NCBI RefSeq assembly: GCF_001612805.1
Contig: NZ_BDBD01000008.1
Coordinates: forward strand, 62,001 to 126,000
Source: Nocardia coubleae NBRC 108252
Lineage (GTDB): Bacteria; Actinomycetota; Actinomycetes; Mycobacteriales; Mycobacteriaceae
Direction: 5' to 3'
DNA length: 64,000 nt
Shown piece after piece: positions 16,801 through 26,110 of the stretch. Each line of letters begins with the position of its first letter. Position 1 is the first letter of the stretch. Position numbers and translations under genes: made by a program. The notes beneath the pieces were generated by a model. The model was not told the DNA's origin and made no database searches. It was given only the letters and a program-made list of their open reading frames with translations.

Positions 16801-19800
16801 GTGGTTAATTCGCGCACTCATGGTCCGTCGCCCACCGATTTCGGTGACAGTCTGCTGACGCTCGGAAAATACTTTCAGCGCGGTGAGGTTTCCGCGGATC
16901 AGCGGTCGGTGTTCAAGGTCGGTGGGCGCGATGCCGACGCGTTCTACCGCGACCGGTGGTCGCACGACAAGGTGGTGCGCTCCACCCACGGCGTGAACTG
17001 CACCGGTTCGTGCTCGTGGAAGATCTACGTCAAGGACGGCGTGATCACCTGGGAGTCCCAGCAGACCGACTACCCCTCGGTGGGCTCGGACAAGCCCGAG
17101 TACGAACCGCGCGGCTGCCCACGTGGCGCCTCGTTCTCCTGGTACACCTACTCCCCCGCCCGCGTGCGCTACCCGTATGTGCGCGGCACCCTGCTCGACC
17201 TGTACCGCAAGGCCAAGGCCGAGCTGAAGGACCCGGTGCTGGCCTGGGAGTCGATCGTCGAGGATCCGGTCAAGGCCAAGGCGTACAAGAACGCCCGAGG
17301 CAAGGGCGGGTTCGTGCGTGCCGAGTGGTGGGAGGCGGCAGAAATCGCCGCTGCCGCACATGTTTACACGATCAAGCAGTACGGTCCCGACCGCGTCGCC
17401 GGTTTCTCGCCTATTCCGGCGATGTCGATGGTCAGCCACGCGACGGGCGCGCGGTTCGTGTCGCTGCTCGGCGGCTACATGCTCTCGTTCTACGACTGGT
17501 ACGCCGACCTGCCGGTGGCCTCACCGCAGGTGTTCGGTGACCAGACCGACGTGCCGGAGTCGGCCGACTGGTTCGACGCGGGCTACCTCATCATGTGGGG
17601 TTCCAACGTCCCGGTGACCCGCACGCCCGACGCGCACTACATGACCGAGGCGCGGTATCGCGGCCAGAAGGTCGTGGTGGTCTCCCCCGACTACGCCGAC
17701 AACACCAAGTTCGCCGACGAGTGGGTGGCCGCACGCCCCGGTACCGACGCGGCGCTGGCGATGGCGATGGGGCACGTGGTGCTCAAGGAGTTCTTCCTGG
17801 AGAAGCAGACTCCGATGTTCCTGGACTACATCAAGTCCTACACCGATCTGCCGTACCTGATCTGTCTCGACGAGGCGGCGGATCAGGGCGGCGCTCTACC
17901 CGGCAAGTTCCTGACGGCGGCTGATCTGGGCCACACCGACGAGAACGCCGAACACAAGCCGGTCCTGCTCGATCAGGACGGCAACCCGGTGGTGCCCAAC
18001 GGATCCCTGGGCCACCGCTTCAACGAGGCCGACGCGGGCAAGTGGAATCTCGACCTCGAAGGGGTCGACCCGCTGCTCACCCTGCTCGGCCATTCCGACG
18101 AGGCGCCGACCACCATCGCGCTGCCACGCTTCGACACCGACACCGCCGCACCCATCATCCGCGGCGTGCCGACGAAAACCGTTGCGGGTAAACGGGTCAC
18201 CACCGTCTTCGACCTGCTGCTGGCCCAGTACGGCCTCGGTCGTGACGGCCTGCCCGGCGAGTGGGCCAAGGGTTACGACGACGCCGAGTCGCCCTACACC
18301 CCGGCCTGGCAGGAAACCATCACCGGCGTGCCCGCCGTGCAGGCCGCGCGCATCGGCCGCGAATTCGCCGACAACGCCGAACGTTCCGGTGGCCGCTCGA
18401 TGATCCTGATGGGCGCGGGCACCAACCACTGGTTCCACTCCGATCAGATCTACCGCGCGTTCTTCACCCTCACGCTGCTCACCGGTTGTCAGGGCAAGAA
18501 CGGCGGCGGCTGGGCCCACTACGTCGGCCAGGAGAAGTGCCGACCTGTAACCGGTTGGGCCACATTGGCTTCGGCGAGCGACTGGCAGCGCCCGCCGCGT
18601 CAGATGCAGGGCACCGTGTTCTGGTACCTGACCAACGACCAGTGGCGCTACGACCCGTTCACCTCGGACTCGTTCGCATCCCCGCTGGGTAAGGGCAAGT
18701 TCGCCGGTCGTACCGCCGCCGACAACATCGCGCTGGCGAGTCGTCTCGGCTGGATGCCTAGCTACCCGACGTTCAACCGCAACCCACTGGACATGGCCGA
18801 CGAAGCAGCCGCCGCGGGTAAGACCCCCGGTGAGCACGTGGTCGACGGACTCAAGTCCGGTGACCTGCGTTTCGCCTGCGAAGACCCCGACGCTCCCGAG
18901 AACTTCCCGCGCGTGCTCACCGTGTGGCGGGCCAACCTGCTCGGCTCCTCGGGCAAGGGCAACGAGTACTTCCAGAAGCACCTGCTCGGCTGCGGCTCCA
19001 ACCTGCAGACCACCGACGCCACCGGCGTGCGCCCCCAGGAACTGGAATGGCGTGAGGAAGGCGCCGAGGGCAAGCTGGACCTGCTGCTGGCCCTGGACTT
19101 CCGTATGACCAGCACCACCTTGTTCGCCGACATCGTGCTGCCCGCCGCCACCTGGTACGAGAAGCACGACCTGTCCTCCACCGACATGCACCCCTTCGTG
19201 CACGCCTTCTCCCCCGCCATCTCCCCGCCGTGGGAGGCCAAGACCGACTTCGAGGCGTTCCACCGCATCGCGCGCGGGTTCTCCTGGCTGGCCGAAAAGC
19301 ACCTGGGCACAAGGAAAGACATCGTCGCGGTGCCGTTGCAGCACGACTCACCGGATGCGCTGGCGCAGGCGGGCGGCAAGGTGCTGGACTGGAAAGCCGG
19401 TGAGTGCGAACCGATTCCGGGCAAGACCATGCCCAAGATCGTCGAGATCGAACGCGACTACACCAAGATCGCCGAGAAGCTCGCGGCGCTCGGCCCGCTG
19501 GTCGACACGCTCGGGGTGACCACCAAGGGCATCACGACCTACCCGGACAAAGAGGTGGAATACCTCGCGGGCAAGAACGGCACCGTGGTGTCGGGGATCG
19601 CGGCCGGGCGGCCGTCGCTGGCCAAGGACACCTTCGCCGCCGAGACCATTCTCGCGCTGTCGGGCACCACCAACGGCCGTCTCGCCGTCGAGGGTTTCCA
19701 CCAGCTCGAACGCCGCACCGGTACGAAACTGGCCGACCTCGCCGCCGAGGCCGAGGGCAAGCAGATCACCTTCGCCGACACCCAGGCCCGGCCCGTTCCG

Positions 19801-20511
19801 GTGATCACTTCGCCGGAGTGGTCGGGCAGCGAGAGCGGCGGGCGCCGATACTCGCCGTTCACCATCAATGTGGAGCGGCTCAAGCCGTGGCACACCCTCA
19901 CCGGGCGTCAGCACTTCTACCTCGACCACGACTGGATGATCGAACTCGGTGAGCAACTGCCGATCTTCCGTCCACCGTTGGACATGTCGGCGCTGTTCGC
20001 GGAGCCGAGCATCGGCAATGTGAGCGGCAACGGGCTCACCGTGCGCTACCTGACCCCGCACTCGAAGTGGTCCATCCACTCGGCCTACCAGGACAACCTG
20101 CACATGCTCACGCTCTCGCGGGGCGGTCAGACGATCTGGATGTCGGATGTGGATGCCAAGAAGATCGGTGTCGCCGACAACGACTGGATCGAGGCGATCA
20201 ACCGCAACGGTGTCGTCGTGGCCCGCGCGATCGTCTCGCACCGCATGCCCGAGGGCACGGTGTTCATGTACCACGCCCAGGACCGCGCGGTCGATGTGCC
20301 GCGCATCGAGGGCACCGAGGACACCACCAAGGAAGCCAAGGGCAAGCGCGGCGGTATCCACAACGCACTCACCCGGGTGCTCATCAAGCCCTCACACCTG
20401 ATCGGCGGCTACGCCCAGCAGTCGTTCGCGCTGAACTACCACGGCCCCACCGGAAACCAGCGCGACGAGGTCACCACCATTCGTCGCCGCAACCAGAACG
20501 TGGAGTACTGA
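16801..20511 (+). CDS. narG: respiratory nitrate reductase, alpha subunit
   Basis: A 1236-residue molybdoprotein, close to E. coli NarG in length (1247). It reduces nitrate to nitrite at a bis-MGD molybdenum centre facing the cytoplasm. The FS0 iron-sulfur cluster motif is visible as HGVNCTGSCSW with the later Cys in RGCPRGASF. The Moco-binding C-terminal domain (GRQHFYLDHDWM) is complete. Start GTG 16801 has GAAGGGGG about 5 nt upstream; the frame is open further upstream but without start signals. First gene of narGHJI; only 1 nt separates it from narH. There is no Tat signal, as expected for this cytoplasm-facing enzyme. Confidence 0.97.
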   Translation: MVNSRTHGPSPTDFGDSLLTLGKYFQRGEVSADQRSVFKVGGRDADAFYRDRWSHDKVVRSTHGVNCTGSCSWKIYVKDGVITWESQQTDYPSVGSDKPEYEPRGCPRGASFSWYTYSPARVRYPYVRGTLLDLYRKAKAELKDPVLAWESIVEDPVKAKAYKNARGKGGFVRAEWWEAAEIAAAAHVYTIKQYGPDRVAGFSPIPAMSMVSHATGARFVSLLGGYMLSFYDWYADLPVASPQVFGDQTDVPESADWFDAGYLIMWGSNVPVTRTPDAHYMTEARYRGQKVVVVSPDYADNTKFADEWVAARPGTDAALAMAMGHVVLKEFFLEKQTPMFLDYIKSYTDLPYLICLDEAADQGGALPGKFLTAADLGHTDENAEHKPVLLDQDGNPVVPNGSLGHRFNEADAGKWNLDLEGVDPLLTLLGHSDEAPTTIALPRFDTDTAAPIIRGVPTKTVAGKRVTTVFDLLLAQYGLGRDGLPGEWAKGYDDAESPYTPAWQETITGVPAVQAARIGREFADNAERSGGRSMILMGAGTNHWFHSDQIYRAFFTLTLLTGCQGKNGGGWAHYVGQEKCRPVTGWATLASASDWQRPPRQMQGTVFWYLTNDQWRYDPFTSDSFASPLGKGKFAGRTAADNIALASRLGWMPSYPTFNRNPLDMADEAAAAGKTPGEHVVDGLKSGDLRFACEDPDAPENFPRVLTVWRANLLGSSGKGNEYFQKHLLGCGSNLQTTDATGVRPQELEWREEGAEGKLDLLLALDFRMTSTTLFADIVLPAATWYEKHDLSSTDMHPFVHAFSPAISPPWEAKTDFEAFHRIARGFSWLAEKHLGTRKDIVAVPLQHDSPDALAQAGGKVLDWKAGECEPIPGKTMPKIVEIERDYTKIAEKLAALGPLVDTLGVTTKGITTYPDKEVEYLAGKNGTVVSGIAAGRPSLAKDTFAAETILALSGTTNGRLAVEGFHQLERRTGTKLADLAAEAEGKQITFADTQARPVPVITSPEWSGSESGGRRYSPFTINVERLKPWHTLTGRQHFYLDHDWMIELGEQLPIFRPPLDMSALFAEPSIGNVSGNGLTVRYLTPHSKWSIHSAYQDNLHMLTLSRGGQTIWMSDVDAKKIGVADNDWIEAINRNGVVVARAIVSHRMPEGTVFMYHAQDRAVDVPRIEGTEDTTKEAKGKRGGIHNALTRVLIKPSHLIGGYAQQSFALNYHGPTGNQRDEVTTIRRRNQNVEY

Positions 20512-20512
20512 C

Positions 20513-22216
20513 ATGCGCGTTATGGCTCAGCTCGCCATGGTCATGAACCTGGACAAGTGCATCGGCTGCCACACCTGCTCGGTCACCTGCAAGCAGGCGT
20601 GGACCAATCGCGGTGGCACCGAGTACGTCTGGTTCAACAATGTGGAAACCCGTCCGGGACAGGGATATCCGCGCCAGTACGAGGACCAGGAGAAGTGGAA
20701 GGGTGGCTGGACGCTCAACAAGCGCGGCAAGCTCACCCTGAAGTCGGGGTCGCGGTTCAAGCGGTTGATGAACATCTTCGCCAACCCCGATCTGCCGACG
20801 GTCGACGACTACTACGAGCCGTGGAGCTACGACTACGACAACCTGCTGTCGTCGCCGCCCACCGACACCACCCCGGTCGCCCGGCCGAAGTCGCTGATCA
20901 CCGGCGAGGACACCAAGGTCACCTGGGGCGCCAACTGGGACGACGACCTGGGTTCGGGCCCCGAGCAGGTCGGCAAGGACCCCTTGCTCGGCAAGCTCGA
21001 GGACAAGGTGAAACTGGAGTTCGAAGAGACCTTCATGTTCTACCTGCCGCGCATCTGCGAGCACTGCCTCAATCCCTCGTGTGCCGCGTCGTGCCCGTCG
21101 GGCGCGATCTACAAGCGCGAGGAAGACGGCATCGTGCTCGTCGACCAGGACAAGTGCCGTGGCTGGCGCCAGTGCATCACCGGCTGCCCGTACAAGAAGA
21201 TCTACTTCAACCACAAGACGGGCAAGGCGGAGAAGTGCACCTTCTGCTACCCGCGCGTGGAGGTCGGCATCCCGACCGTGTGCTCGGAAACCTGTGTGGG
21301 CCGGCTTCGCTACATCGGCGTGATGCTCTACGACGCCGACGCTGTGCTCGAGGCGGCGCAGGTCACCGACCCGCAGGATCTGTACACCTCTCAGCTCGGT
21401 GTGTTCCTCAACCCGCACGACCCGCGCGTGATCGCCGAGGCGGAGAAGGCCGGTATCTCGCCGGAATGGATTGCCGCCGCGCAGGATTCGCCGGTGTACA
21501 AGCTGATCGTCGACTACCAGCTCGCGCTGCCGCTGCACCCGGAATACCGCACCATGCCGATGGTCTGGTACGTGCCGCCGCTCTCGCCGGTGGTGGACGT
21601 GCTCACCGAGACCGGACACGACGGCGAGGACGCGCGCAACCTGTTCGGCGCCATCGATGCCCTGCGCATTCCGATCGGCTACCTGGCGGAGCTGTTCACC
21701 GCCGGTGAGATCGGTCCGGTGCGCGCGTCGCTGCAAAGGCTGGCCGGGATGCGGGCTTTCATGCGGTCGGTGAACCTCGGTGAGGAACCCGATTCGGGTA
21801 TCGCGCCCTCGATCGGGCTCGAGCCCGAGGAGATCGAGGCGATGTACCGGTTGCTCGCGATCGCCAAGTACGAGCACCGCTACGTGATTCCCAGCGGCGC
21901 GACTTCCCGTGCGCACGAACTGGATTCGCTGGCCACCGGGTGCAGTCTCGACACCGACGGCGGGCCGGGCATGACGGCGTTCGACCAGGTGGTGGAGAAG
22001 TTCTCCCTCGCCGACACGAATCAGGCGGCACCGGAGGAGAAGTCGGGGCGGATCAACCTGCTCAACTGGGACGGTCGCTCCACCGCGGGCCTGCTGCCCG
22101 GCAGCCACAGCGGCGACGGCAACGGCAACGGCCACCCCGGCAACGGCGCCGGATCCGGTGGTGGAGGCAACGGCGCCACCACCACCGACCCGGCCGTCAG
22201 CGGGGTGCCGCGATGA
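20513..22216 (+). CDS. narH: respiratory nitrate reductase, beta subunit
   Basis: A 567-residue iron-sulfur subunit that passes electrons from NarI heme to NarG. Four cysteine groups are visible: CIGCHTCSVTC (residues 16-26), CEHCLNPSCAASCPSG, CRGWRQCITGCP (with Trp in place of one Cys, typical of the [3Fe-4S] cluster) and CTFCYP with a distant CSETC. The last 35-40 residues form an unusual Gly/Asn/His-rich tail beginning at GSHSGDGNGNGHPGN, not part of the core family. Its stop overlaps the narJ start (ATGA). Confidence 0.97.
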   Translation: MRVMAQLAMVMNLDKCIGCHTCSVTCKQAWTNRGGTEYVWFNNVETRPGQGYPRQYEDQEKWKGGWTLNKRGKLTLKSGSRFKRLMNIFANPDLPTVDDYYEPWSYDYDNLLSSPPTDTTPVARPKSLITGEDTKVTWGANWDDDLGSGPEQVGKDPLLGKLEDKVKLEFEETFMFYLPRICEHCLNPSCAASCPSGAIYKREEDGIVLVDQDKCRGWRQCITGCPYKKIYFNHKTGKAEKCTFCYPRVEVGIPTVCSETCVGRLRYIGVMLYDADAVLEAAQVTDPQDLYTSQLGVFLNPHDPRVIAEAEKAGISPEWIAAAQDSPVYKLIVDYQLALPLHPEYRTMPMVWYVPPLSPVVDVLTETGHDGEDARNLFGAIDALRIPIGYLAELFTAGEIGPVRASLQRLAGMRAFMRSVNLGEEPDSGIAPSIGLEPEEIEAMYRLLAIAKYEHRYVIPSGATSRAHELDSLATGCSLDTDGGPGMTAFDQVVEKFSLADTNQAAPEEKSGRINLLNWDGRSTAGLLPGSHSGDGNGNGHPGNGAGSGGGGNGATTTDPAVSGVPR

Positions 22217-22893
22217 GTCTGCTCTCCATCCGGCGGCGACCCGAGCCCGTCCTCGCTTTGGCCGAGCACGAGCGTCGCATGGTCTGGCGCCTGGCCGCGC
22301 TGCTGCTGGACTATCCCGGCGAACACACCCTCGCCCTGCTCGACCGACTGTCCTCCGCCGCGGCACAATTGCCCGACGAAGTGCGCGGGCATTTCGAGCC
22401 GGTCCTCGCCTACCTGCGCGACACCCCGGACATCGAGGTCGCCCAGAGCTATGTCGAGACCTTCGACATGCGCCGCCGCGCCAGCCTGCACCTGACGTTC
22501 TACGCCTACGGCGACACCCGCAAACGCGGCATGGCACTGCTGCGTTTCAAGCACGCCTACCGCCAGGCCGGTGCCGAACTCGGCGACGAGGAACTGCCCG
22601 ACCACCTGCCGGTGCTGCTCGAGTTCGCCGCCACCGTCGACCCGATCGGTGGTGAACGCCTGCTCGGCGAGCACGTGCCGGTCCTGGAGCTGCTCCGGTT
22701 GTCACTGGGAGACAACAATTCCCCGTACTCGGGTGTCCTCGCGGCCGTCCTGGCGACCCTGCCACCGGTGACCACCGCCGACCGCCGCCGCATCGCCGAA
22801 CTCGCCGCCCAGGGCCCGCCCGAGGAAGAGGTCGGCCTGGAACCCTTCGCCATGGACCCCGCCCTCTTCGACGCCACAGAAGGACGCCGATGA
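22213..22893 (+). CDS. narJ: nitrate reductase molybdenum cofactor assembly chaperone
   Basis: A 226-residue NarJ/TorD-like helical chaperone that holds apo-NarGH while the molybdenum cofactor is inserted. The N-terminal helix LLLDYPGEHTLALLDRL and the central FYAYGDTRKRGMALLRFKHAYR are typical of NarJ. It is required for assembly and is not part of the final complex. Start ATG 22213 overlaps the narH stop and its stop overlaps narI. Confidence 0.95.
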   Translation: MSLLSIRRRPEPVLALAEHERRMVWRLAALLLDYPGEHTLALLDRLSSAAAQLPDEVRGHFEPVLAYLRDTPDIEVAQSYVETFDMRRRASLHLTFYAYGDTRKRGMALLRFKHAYRQAGAELGDEELPDHLPVLLEFAATVDPIGGERLLGEHVPVLELLRLSLGDNNSPYSGVLAAVLATLPPVTTADRRRIAELAAQGPPEEEVGLEPFAMDPALFDATEGRR

Positions 22894-23645
22894 ACGCCAC
22901 CATTCCGCTCCCCGAAGGCTTGTGGCTGATCCTGCCCTATATCGCCGCGACTTCCTTTGTGCTGGGCCATGTCTGGCGCTACCGGTTCGACCAGTTCGGG
23001 TGGACCACGCGGTCGTCGCAGATCTACGAGTCCAAGCTGCTGCAGCTGGGCAGTCCGCTGTTCCACTTCGGCATGCTCGGGGTGTTCGGCGGGCATGTGA
23101 TGGGTCTGCTGATTCCGCAGTCGTGGACGGCGGCGCTCGGGATCTCCGAGCACACCTATCACCTGGTGGCGGTCGGCGCGGGTTCCGTCGCGGGCCTGAT
23201 GGTGGTGGCCGGAGTCGCCATCCTGTGTTACCGCCGCATCGTCGTGCCCGCCGTGCGCAAGGCGACCAGCCGCAACGACATCATGATGTACACGCTGCTC
23301 ACGTTGGCACTGGTCACCGGGCTGCTGAACACCTGGGGCTCGAACCTGCTGTGGGGCACCTACAACTACCGCGACACCGTGTCGCCGTGGTTCCGCAGTC
23401 TGTTCACCATCGACCCGGAGCCGGGGCTGATGGTCGGCGTGCCGTGGACCTTCCAGCTGCACGGACTGGTGGTGCTCGCCCTGGTCGCGGCCTGGCCGTA
23501 CACCCGTTTGGTACACATGTTCAGCGCGCCCATCGGTTACCTCACCCGCCCGTACATCGTGTACCGGCGCAAGGAAGTGGACACCAAGGACAAGACCCGT
23601 TTCGCCAAGGCCTGGGACGCCCCGGTGACTCCCGATCGCTGGTAA
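22890..23645 (+). CDS. narI: respiratory nitrate reductase, gamma (cytochrome b) subunit
   Basis: A 251-residue integral membrane protein with five hydrophobic segments. It oxidises menaquinol and carries two b-type hemes; histidines in FHFGMLGVFGGHVMG (first pair) and in the FQLHGLVVLALVAAWPYTRLVHMFSAP region (second pair) are the expected ligands. It anchors NarGH to the membrane. The C-terminus is a short charged tail. Last gene of the operon; a modest hairpin follows. Confidence 0.96.
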   Translation: MNATIPLPEGLWLILPYIAATSFVLGHVWRYRFDQFGWTTRSSQIYESKLLQLGSPLFHFGMLGVFGGHVMGLLIPQSWTAALGISEHTYHLVAVGAGSVAGLMVVAGVAILCYRRIVVPAVRKATSRNDIMMYTLLTLALVTGLLNTWGSNLLWGTYNYRDTVSPWFRSLFTIDPEPGLMVGVPWTFQLHGLVVLALVAAWPYTRLVHMFSAPIGYLTRPYIVYRRKEVDTKDKTRFAKAWDAPVTPDRW

Positions 23646-23655
23646 GTCAGCTTTT

Positions 23656-23672
23656 CGCCCGGTGAGCGGGCG
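23656..23672 (+). terminator. short hairpin after narI
   Basis: Arms CGCCCG (23656-23661) and CGGGCG (23667-23672) with a GTGAG loop, 11 nt past the narI stop. A TTTT run precedes rather than follows it, so efficiency is doubtful. Confidence 0.35.
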
Positions 23673-23692
23673 ATACCGTTGCGGTCCGTAAT

Positions 23693-23706
23693 TGAAACGT
23701 GTTTCA
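23693..23706. promoter_or_regulatory. KstR-like operator before the flavin oxidoreductase gene
   Basis: TGAAACGTGTTTCA fits the 14-bp pattern TnnAACnnGTTnnA described for KstR, the TetR-family repressor of sterol catabolism in mycobacteria and rhodococci. Both half-sites are perfect. It ends 8 nt before the ATG at 23715, overlapping the likely transcript start. Confidence 0.55.
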
Positions 23707-23714
23707 CTTCGGGG

Positions 23715-24878
23715 ATGAGCGATGTCCTCGCGCCCGCCCGCCTCGGTCCCCTCACCCTGCGCAACCGCGTGCTCAAGGCGGCCACCTTCGAGGGGCGCAC
23801 CCCCGACGCGCTGGTCACCGACGAGTTGGTGGAGTTCCATCGGGAGGTCGCGGCCGGCGGGGTCGGGATGACGACGGTCGCCTACTGCGCGGTCGCGCCG
23901 GGTGGGCGGACGGATCGGCATCAGATCTGGATGCGGCCGGAGGCCGTGCCGGGGCTGCGGCGGCTCACCGATGCCGTACACGCCGAGGGCGCGGCGGTGA
24001 GCGCGCAGCTCGGGCACGCGGGACCGGTGGCGAACGCACGGTCGAACCGGGCGCCCGCGCTGGCACCGAGCCGGATGTTCAATCCGCTGGGGATGCGGTT
24101 CACCAAGGTGCCCGACGCACTCGCCATCGCCGAGGTGGTCGAAGCGCACGCGCGGGCGGCCCGGTTGGCACGGGAGTCCGGGTTCGACGCCGTCGAGGTA
24201 CACCTGGGCCACAACTACCTGGCCAGCGCCTTCCTGAGTCCGCTGCTGAACCGGCGCCGCGACGAATACGGCGGTTCGCTGGCGAACCGGGCACGGGTGG
24301 CGCGGGAACTGGTGCGCGCCGTGCGCGAGGCGGCGGGCGACGACGTGGCGGTCACCGCCAAACTCACCATGGAAGACGGTGTGCGCGGCGGTTTCTCGAT
24401 CGAGGAGTCGCTGCGGGTGGCGCGCTGGCTGCAGGACGACGGCGCCGTCGATGCCATCGAACTCACCGCGGGTAGCTCCCTGCTCAACCCGATGGCCATC
24501 TTCCGTGGCGACGCACCGCGCCGGAACTTCGCCCGCGCCTTGCCGATTCCGGTGCGCTGGGGTTTCCAGCTCGTCGGCGGCAAGTTCTTGCGCGAATACC
24601 CTTATCGCCCAGGCTATCTGCTCGACAAGGCGCGACGCTTCCGGGCGGAGCTGACGATGCCGCTGATCCTGCTCGGCGGCATCACCGACCTGGCGGGTGC
24701 CGAACAGGCCCGCACCGAGGGCTTCGATTTCGTCGCGATGGGGCGGGCCCTGCTCCGCGAACCCGATCTCGTCCGCCGCTGGCAGTCCGACCGGGCGACT
24801 CCGTCGCTGTGCACGCATTGCAACGAGTGCGTACCGACCATCTACTCGACGACCCGCTGCGTGCTGCGAACCCCCTGA
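23715..24878 (+). CDS. NADH:flavin oxidoreductase (old yellow enzyme family)
   Basis: A 387-residue single-domain FMN TIM barrel. Typical segments are LAPARLGPLTLRNRVLKAAT at the start, QLGHAGP, the active-site HLGHNYLASAFLSPLLNRRRDEYGGS and the phosphate-binding FVAMGRALLREPDL. The C-terminus has CTHCNEC and a later Cys, like the [4Fe-4S] motif of 2,4-dienoyl-CoA reductases, but the protein ends there. It would reduce C=C bonds of enones or enoyl compounds. ATG 23715 is preferred over an in-frame upstream ATG at 23679, which lies before the operator. The KstR-like site suggests a role in steroid or lipid catabolism. Confidence 0.88.
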   Translation: MSDVLAPARLGPLTLRNRVLKAATFEGRTPDALVTDELVEFHREVAAGGVGMTTVAYCAVAPGGRTDRHQIWMRPEAVPGLRRLTDAVHAEGAAVSAQLGHAGPVANARSNRAPALAPSRMFNPLGMRFTKVPDALAIAEVVEAHARAARLARESGFDAVEVHLGHNYLASAFLSPLLNRRRDEYGGSLANRARVARELVRAVREAAGDDVAVTAKLTMEDGVRGGFSIEESLRVARWLQDDGAVDAIELTAGSSLLNPMAIFRGDAPRRNFARALPIPVRWGFQLVGGKFLREYPYRPGYLLDKARRFRAELTMPLILLGGITDLAGAEQARTEGFDFVAMGRALLREPDLVRRWQSDRATPSLCTHCNECVPTIYSTTRCVLRTP

Positions 24879-24970
24879 CCGATCAATTCGCGGGGGTCAC
24901 GTCGTCTGCATCAGGGGACGTCGGCTCGGCACCACGGCGCCCGGTGATCGAGGGTGCCACGGAGGTTCAC

Positions 24971-25618
24971 GTGCCCGATTCCCGTGCCGCGCTGTGGGCG
25001 CTGACGCACGCCGAACGCGCCGCTCTCGCGGACGACCTCGCCCGCCTCGACGACGATCAGTGGAGTTCGCCGTCGCTGTGCGGTGCGTGGACCGTCGAAG
25101 ACGTGGTCGCGCACCTCACGGCCGGTGCGGGTACCGGCCGGATGCGCTGGCTGGTGAGCGTTCTCGGGGCGCGCTTCGACTTCGACAAGCACAACGAGCG
25201 GCGCAAGGCCGAACACCTCGGGACGACACCGGCCGAAACCCTCGACCGGTTCCGGGCGATCGTCCACAGCACCACCGCACCGTCGGGTGATATAGCCGCA
25301 TGGCTCGGGGAAATCGTGGTCCATGCCCAGGACATCCGCCGCCCCCTCGGACTCACCACCACACCGTCGATCGAGGCGACCACCGCCGTCGCCGAATTCT
25401 TCGTCGGGCGCAACTTCACCGTCCCCAGTCGCACGCTCGTCGAAGGCCTTCGCCTGGAGGCGACCGATGGTTCCTTCACCCACGGCACCGGACCACTGGT
25501 CCGTGGAACAACGATCGCATTGACCATGGCGATGGCGAGCCGAGTGACCTACTGCGACGACCTCACCGGCCCCGGCCTCCCCACGCTGCGCGACCGCATC
25601 ACCGGCAACGAGAACTGA
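24971..25618 (+). CDS. maleylpyruvate isomerase-type / DinB-like family protein (TIGR03083)
   Basis: A 215-residue protein of the actinobacterial TIGR03083 group with the mycothiol-dependent maleylpyruvate isomerase N-terminal (DinB-like four-helix) domain. The signature WSSPSLCGAWTVEDVVAHLT is at about residues 30-50 and IVVHAQDIRRPLG supplies the later metal-ligand histidine. GTG 24971 has a GGAGG box 5 nt upstream, which decides the start. Members of this family are often assumed to act in mycothiol-linked chemistry, but the substrate is unknown. Confidence 0.75.
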   Translation: MPDSRAALWALTHAERAALADDLARLDDDQWSSPSLCGAWTVEDVVAHLTAGAGTGRMRWLVSVLGARFDFDKHNERRKAEHLGTTPAETLDRFRAIVHSTTAPSGDIAAWLGEIVVHAQDIRRPLGLTTTPSIEATTAVAEFFVGRNFTVPSRTLVEGLRLEATDGSFTHGTGPLVRGTTIALTMAMASRVTYCDDLTGPGLPTLRDRITGNEN

Positions 25619-25636
25619 ATCCACGCACGTCCAGGC

Positions 25637-25657
25637 GGAGACGATCGACCCGTCTCC
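25637..25657. terminator. hairpin between convergent genes
   Basis: Arms GGAGACG (25637-25643) and CGTCTCC (25651-25657) with a 7-nt loop, between the DinB-like gene (ends 25618) and the convergent hypothetical gene (ends 25708). Confidence 0.45.
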
Positions 25658-25707
25658 CGACACTGGCCGGCAAAGCTACGTTCGCGCTTTCGTCCCCGGG
25701 CAGGATG

Positions 25708-26052
25708 TCAGGCTCCGGCGCCCAGAGCTTTGCGAACGGTGTCGAACCAGGCCTGGGTGCCGACCAGGCCCGCTTCGATGTCCTTGCGGCCGCCGTGGAA
25801 GCCGAAGAGTTCGGCGGCGTAGCGGCTGAGGACCGTCCCCTCGGACTCCTCGAGTTCGGCGAGGACGTCGGTGTCGCCGAGGAGGTAGGCAACAGTGGCG
25901 ATCTGACCGTCCGGCCACTCGTCGCGGTGGGTGGCCCAGCCGTCGGCGCGGACCGCGCGGGCTCTTGCGAGCAGCTCCGCGCGTAGAGCATCGCGGTCGG
26001 CGTCGGTCGGCTTACGGGGTTTGCCCCAGCTGATCCGTTTCACATCCGACAT
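25708..26052 (-). CDS. hypothetical protein, 114 residues
   Basis: A soluble protein starting MSDVKRISWGKPRKPTDADR, with an alpha-helical, charged N-terminal half and a conserved-looking segment WPDGQIATVAYLLGDTDVLAELEES. No signal peptide, membrane helix or catalytic motif is evident. The start at 26052 has GAGAGGA upstream; a longer frame exists but lacks support. I do not recognise the family. It is divergent from the MpaB-type oxygenase gene and separated from it by a palindrome-rich 131 bp. Confidence 0.65.
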   Translation of the reverse strand: MSDVKRISWGKPRKPTDADRDALRAELLARARAVRADGWATHRDEWPDGQIATVAYLLGDTDVLAELEESEGTVLSRYAAELFGFHGGRKDIEAGLVGTQAWFDTVRKALGAGA

Positions 26053-26110
26053 GTCGAGTCCTCTCGCCTGTACACACGACTCATGGACCGAGTCTTGCAC
26101 GGCGACCGCG

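Noticed and set aside
24770..24878. Functional iron-sulfur cluster in the old yellow enzyme tail
   Set aside because: CTHCNEC plus one more Cys is suggestive, but the protein ends within a few residues and lacks the second domain normally present, so I only note it.
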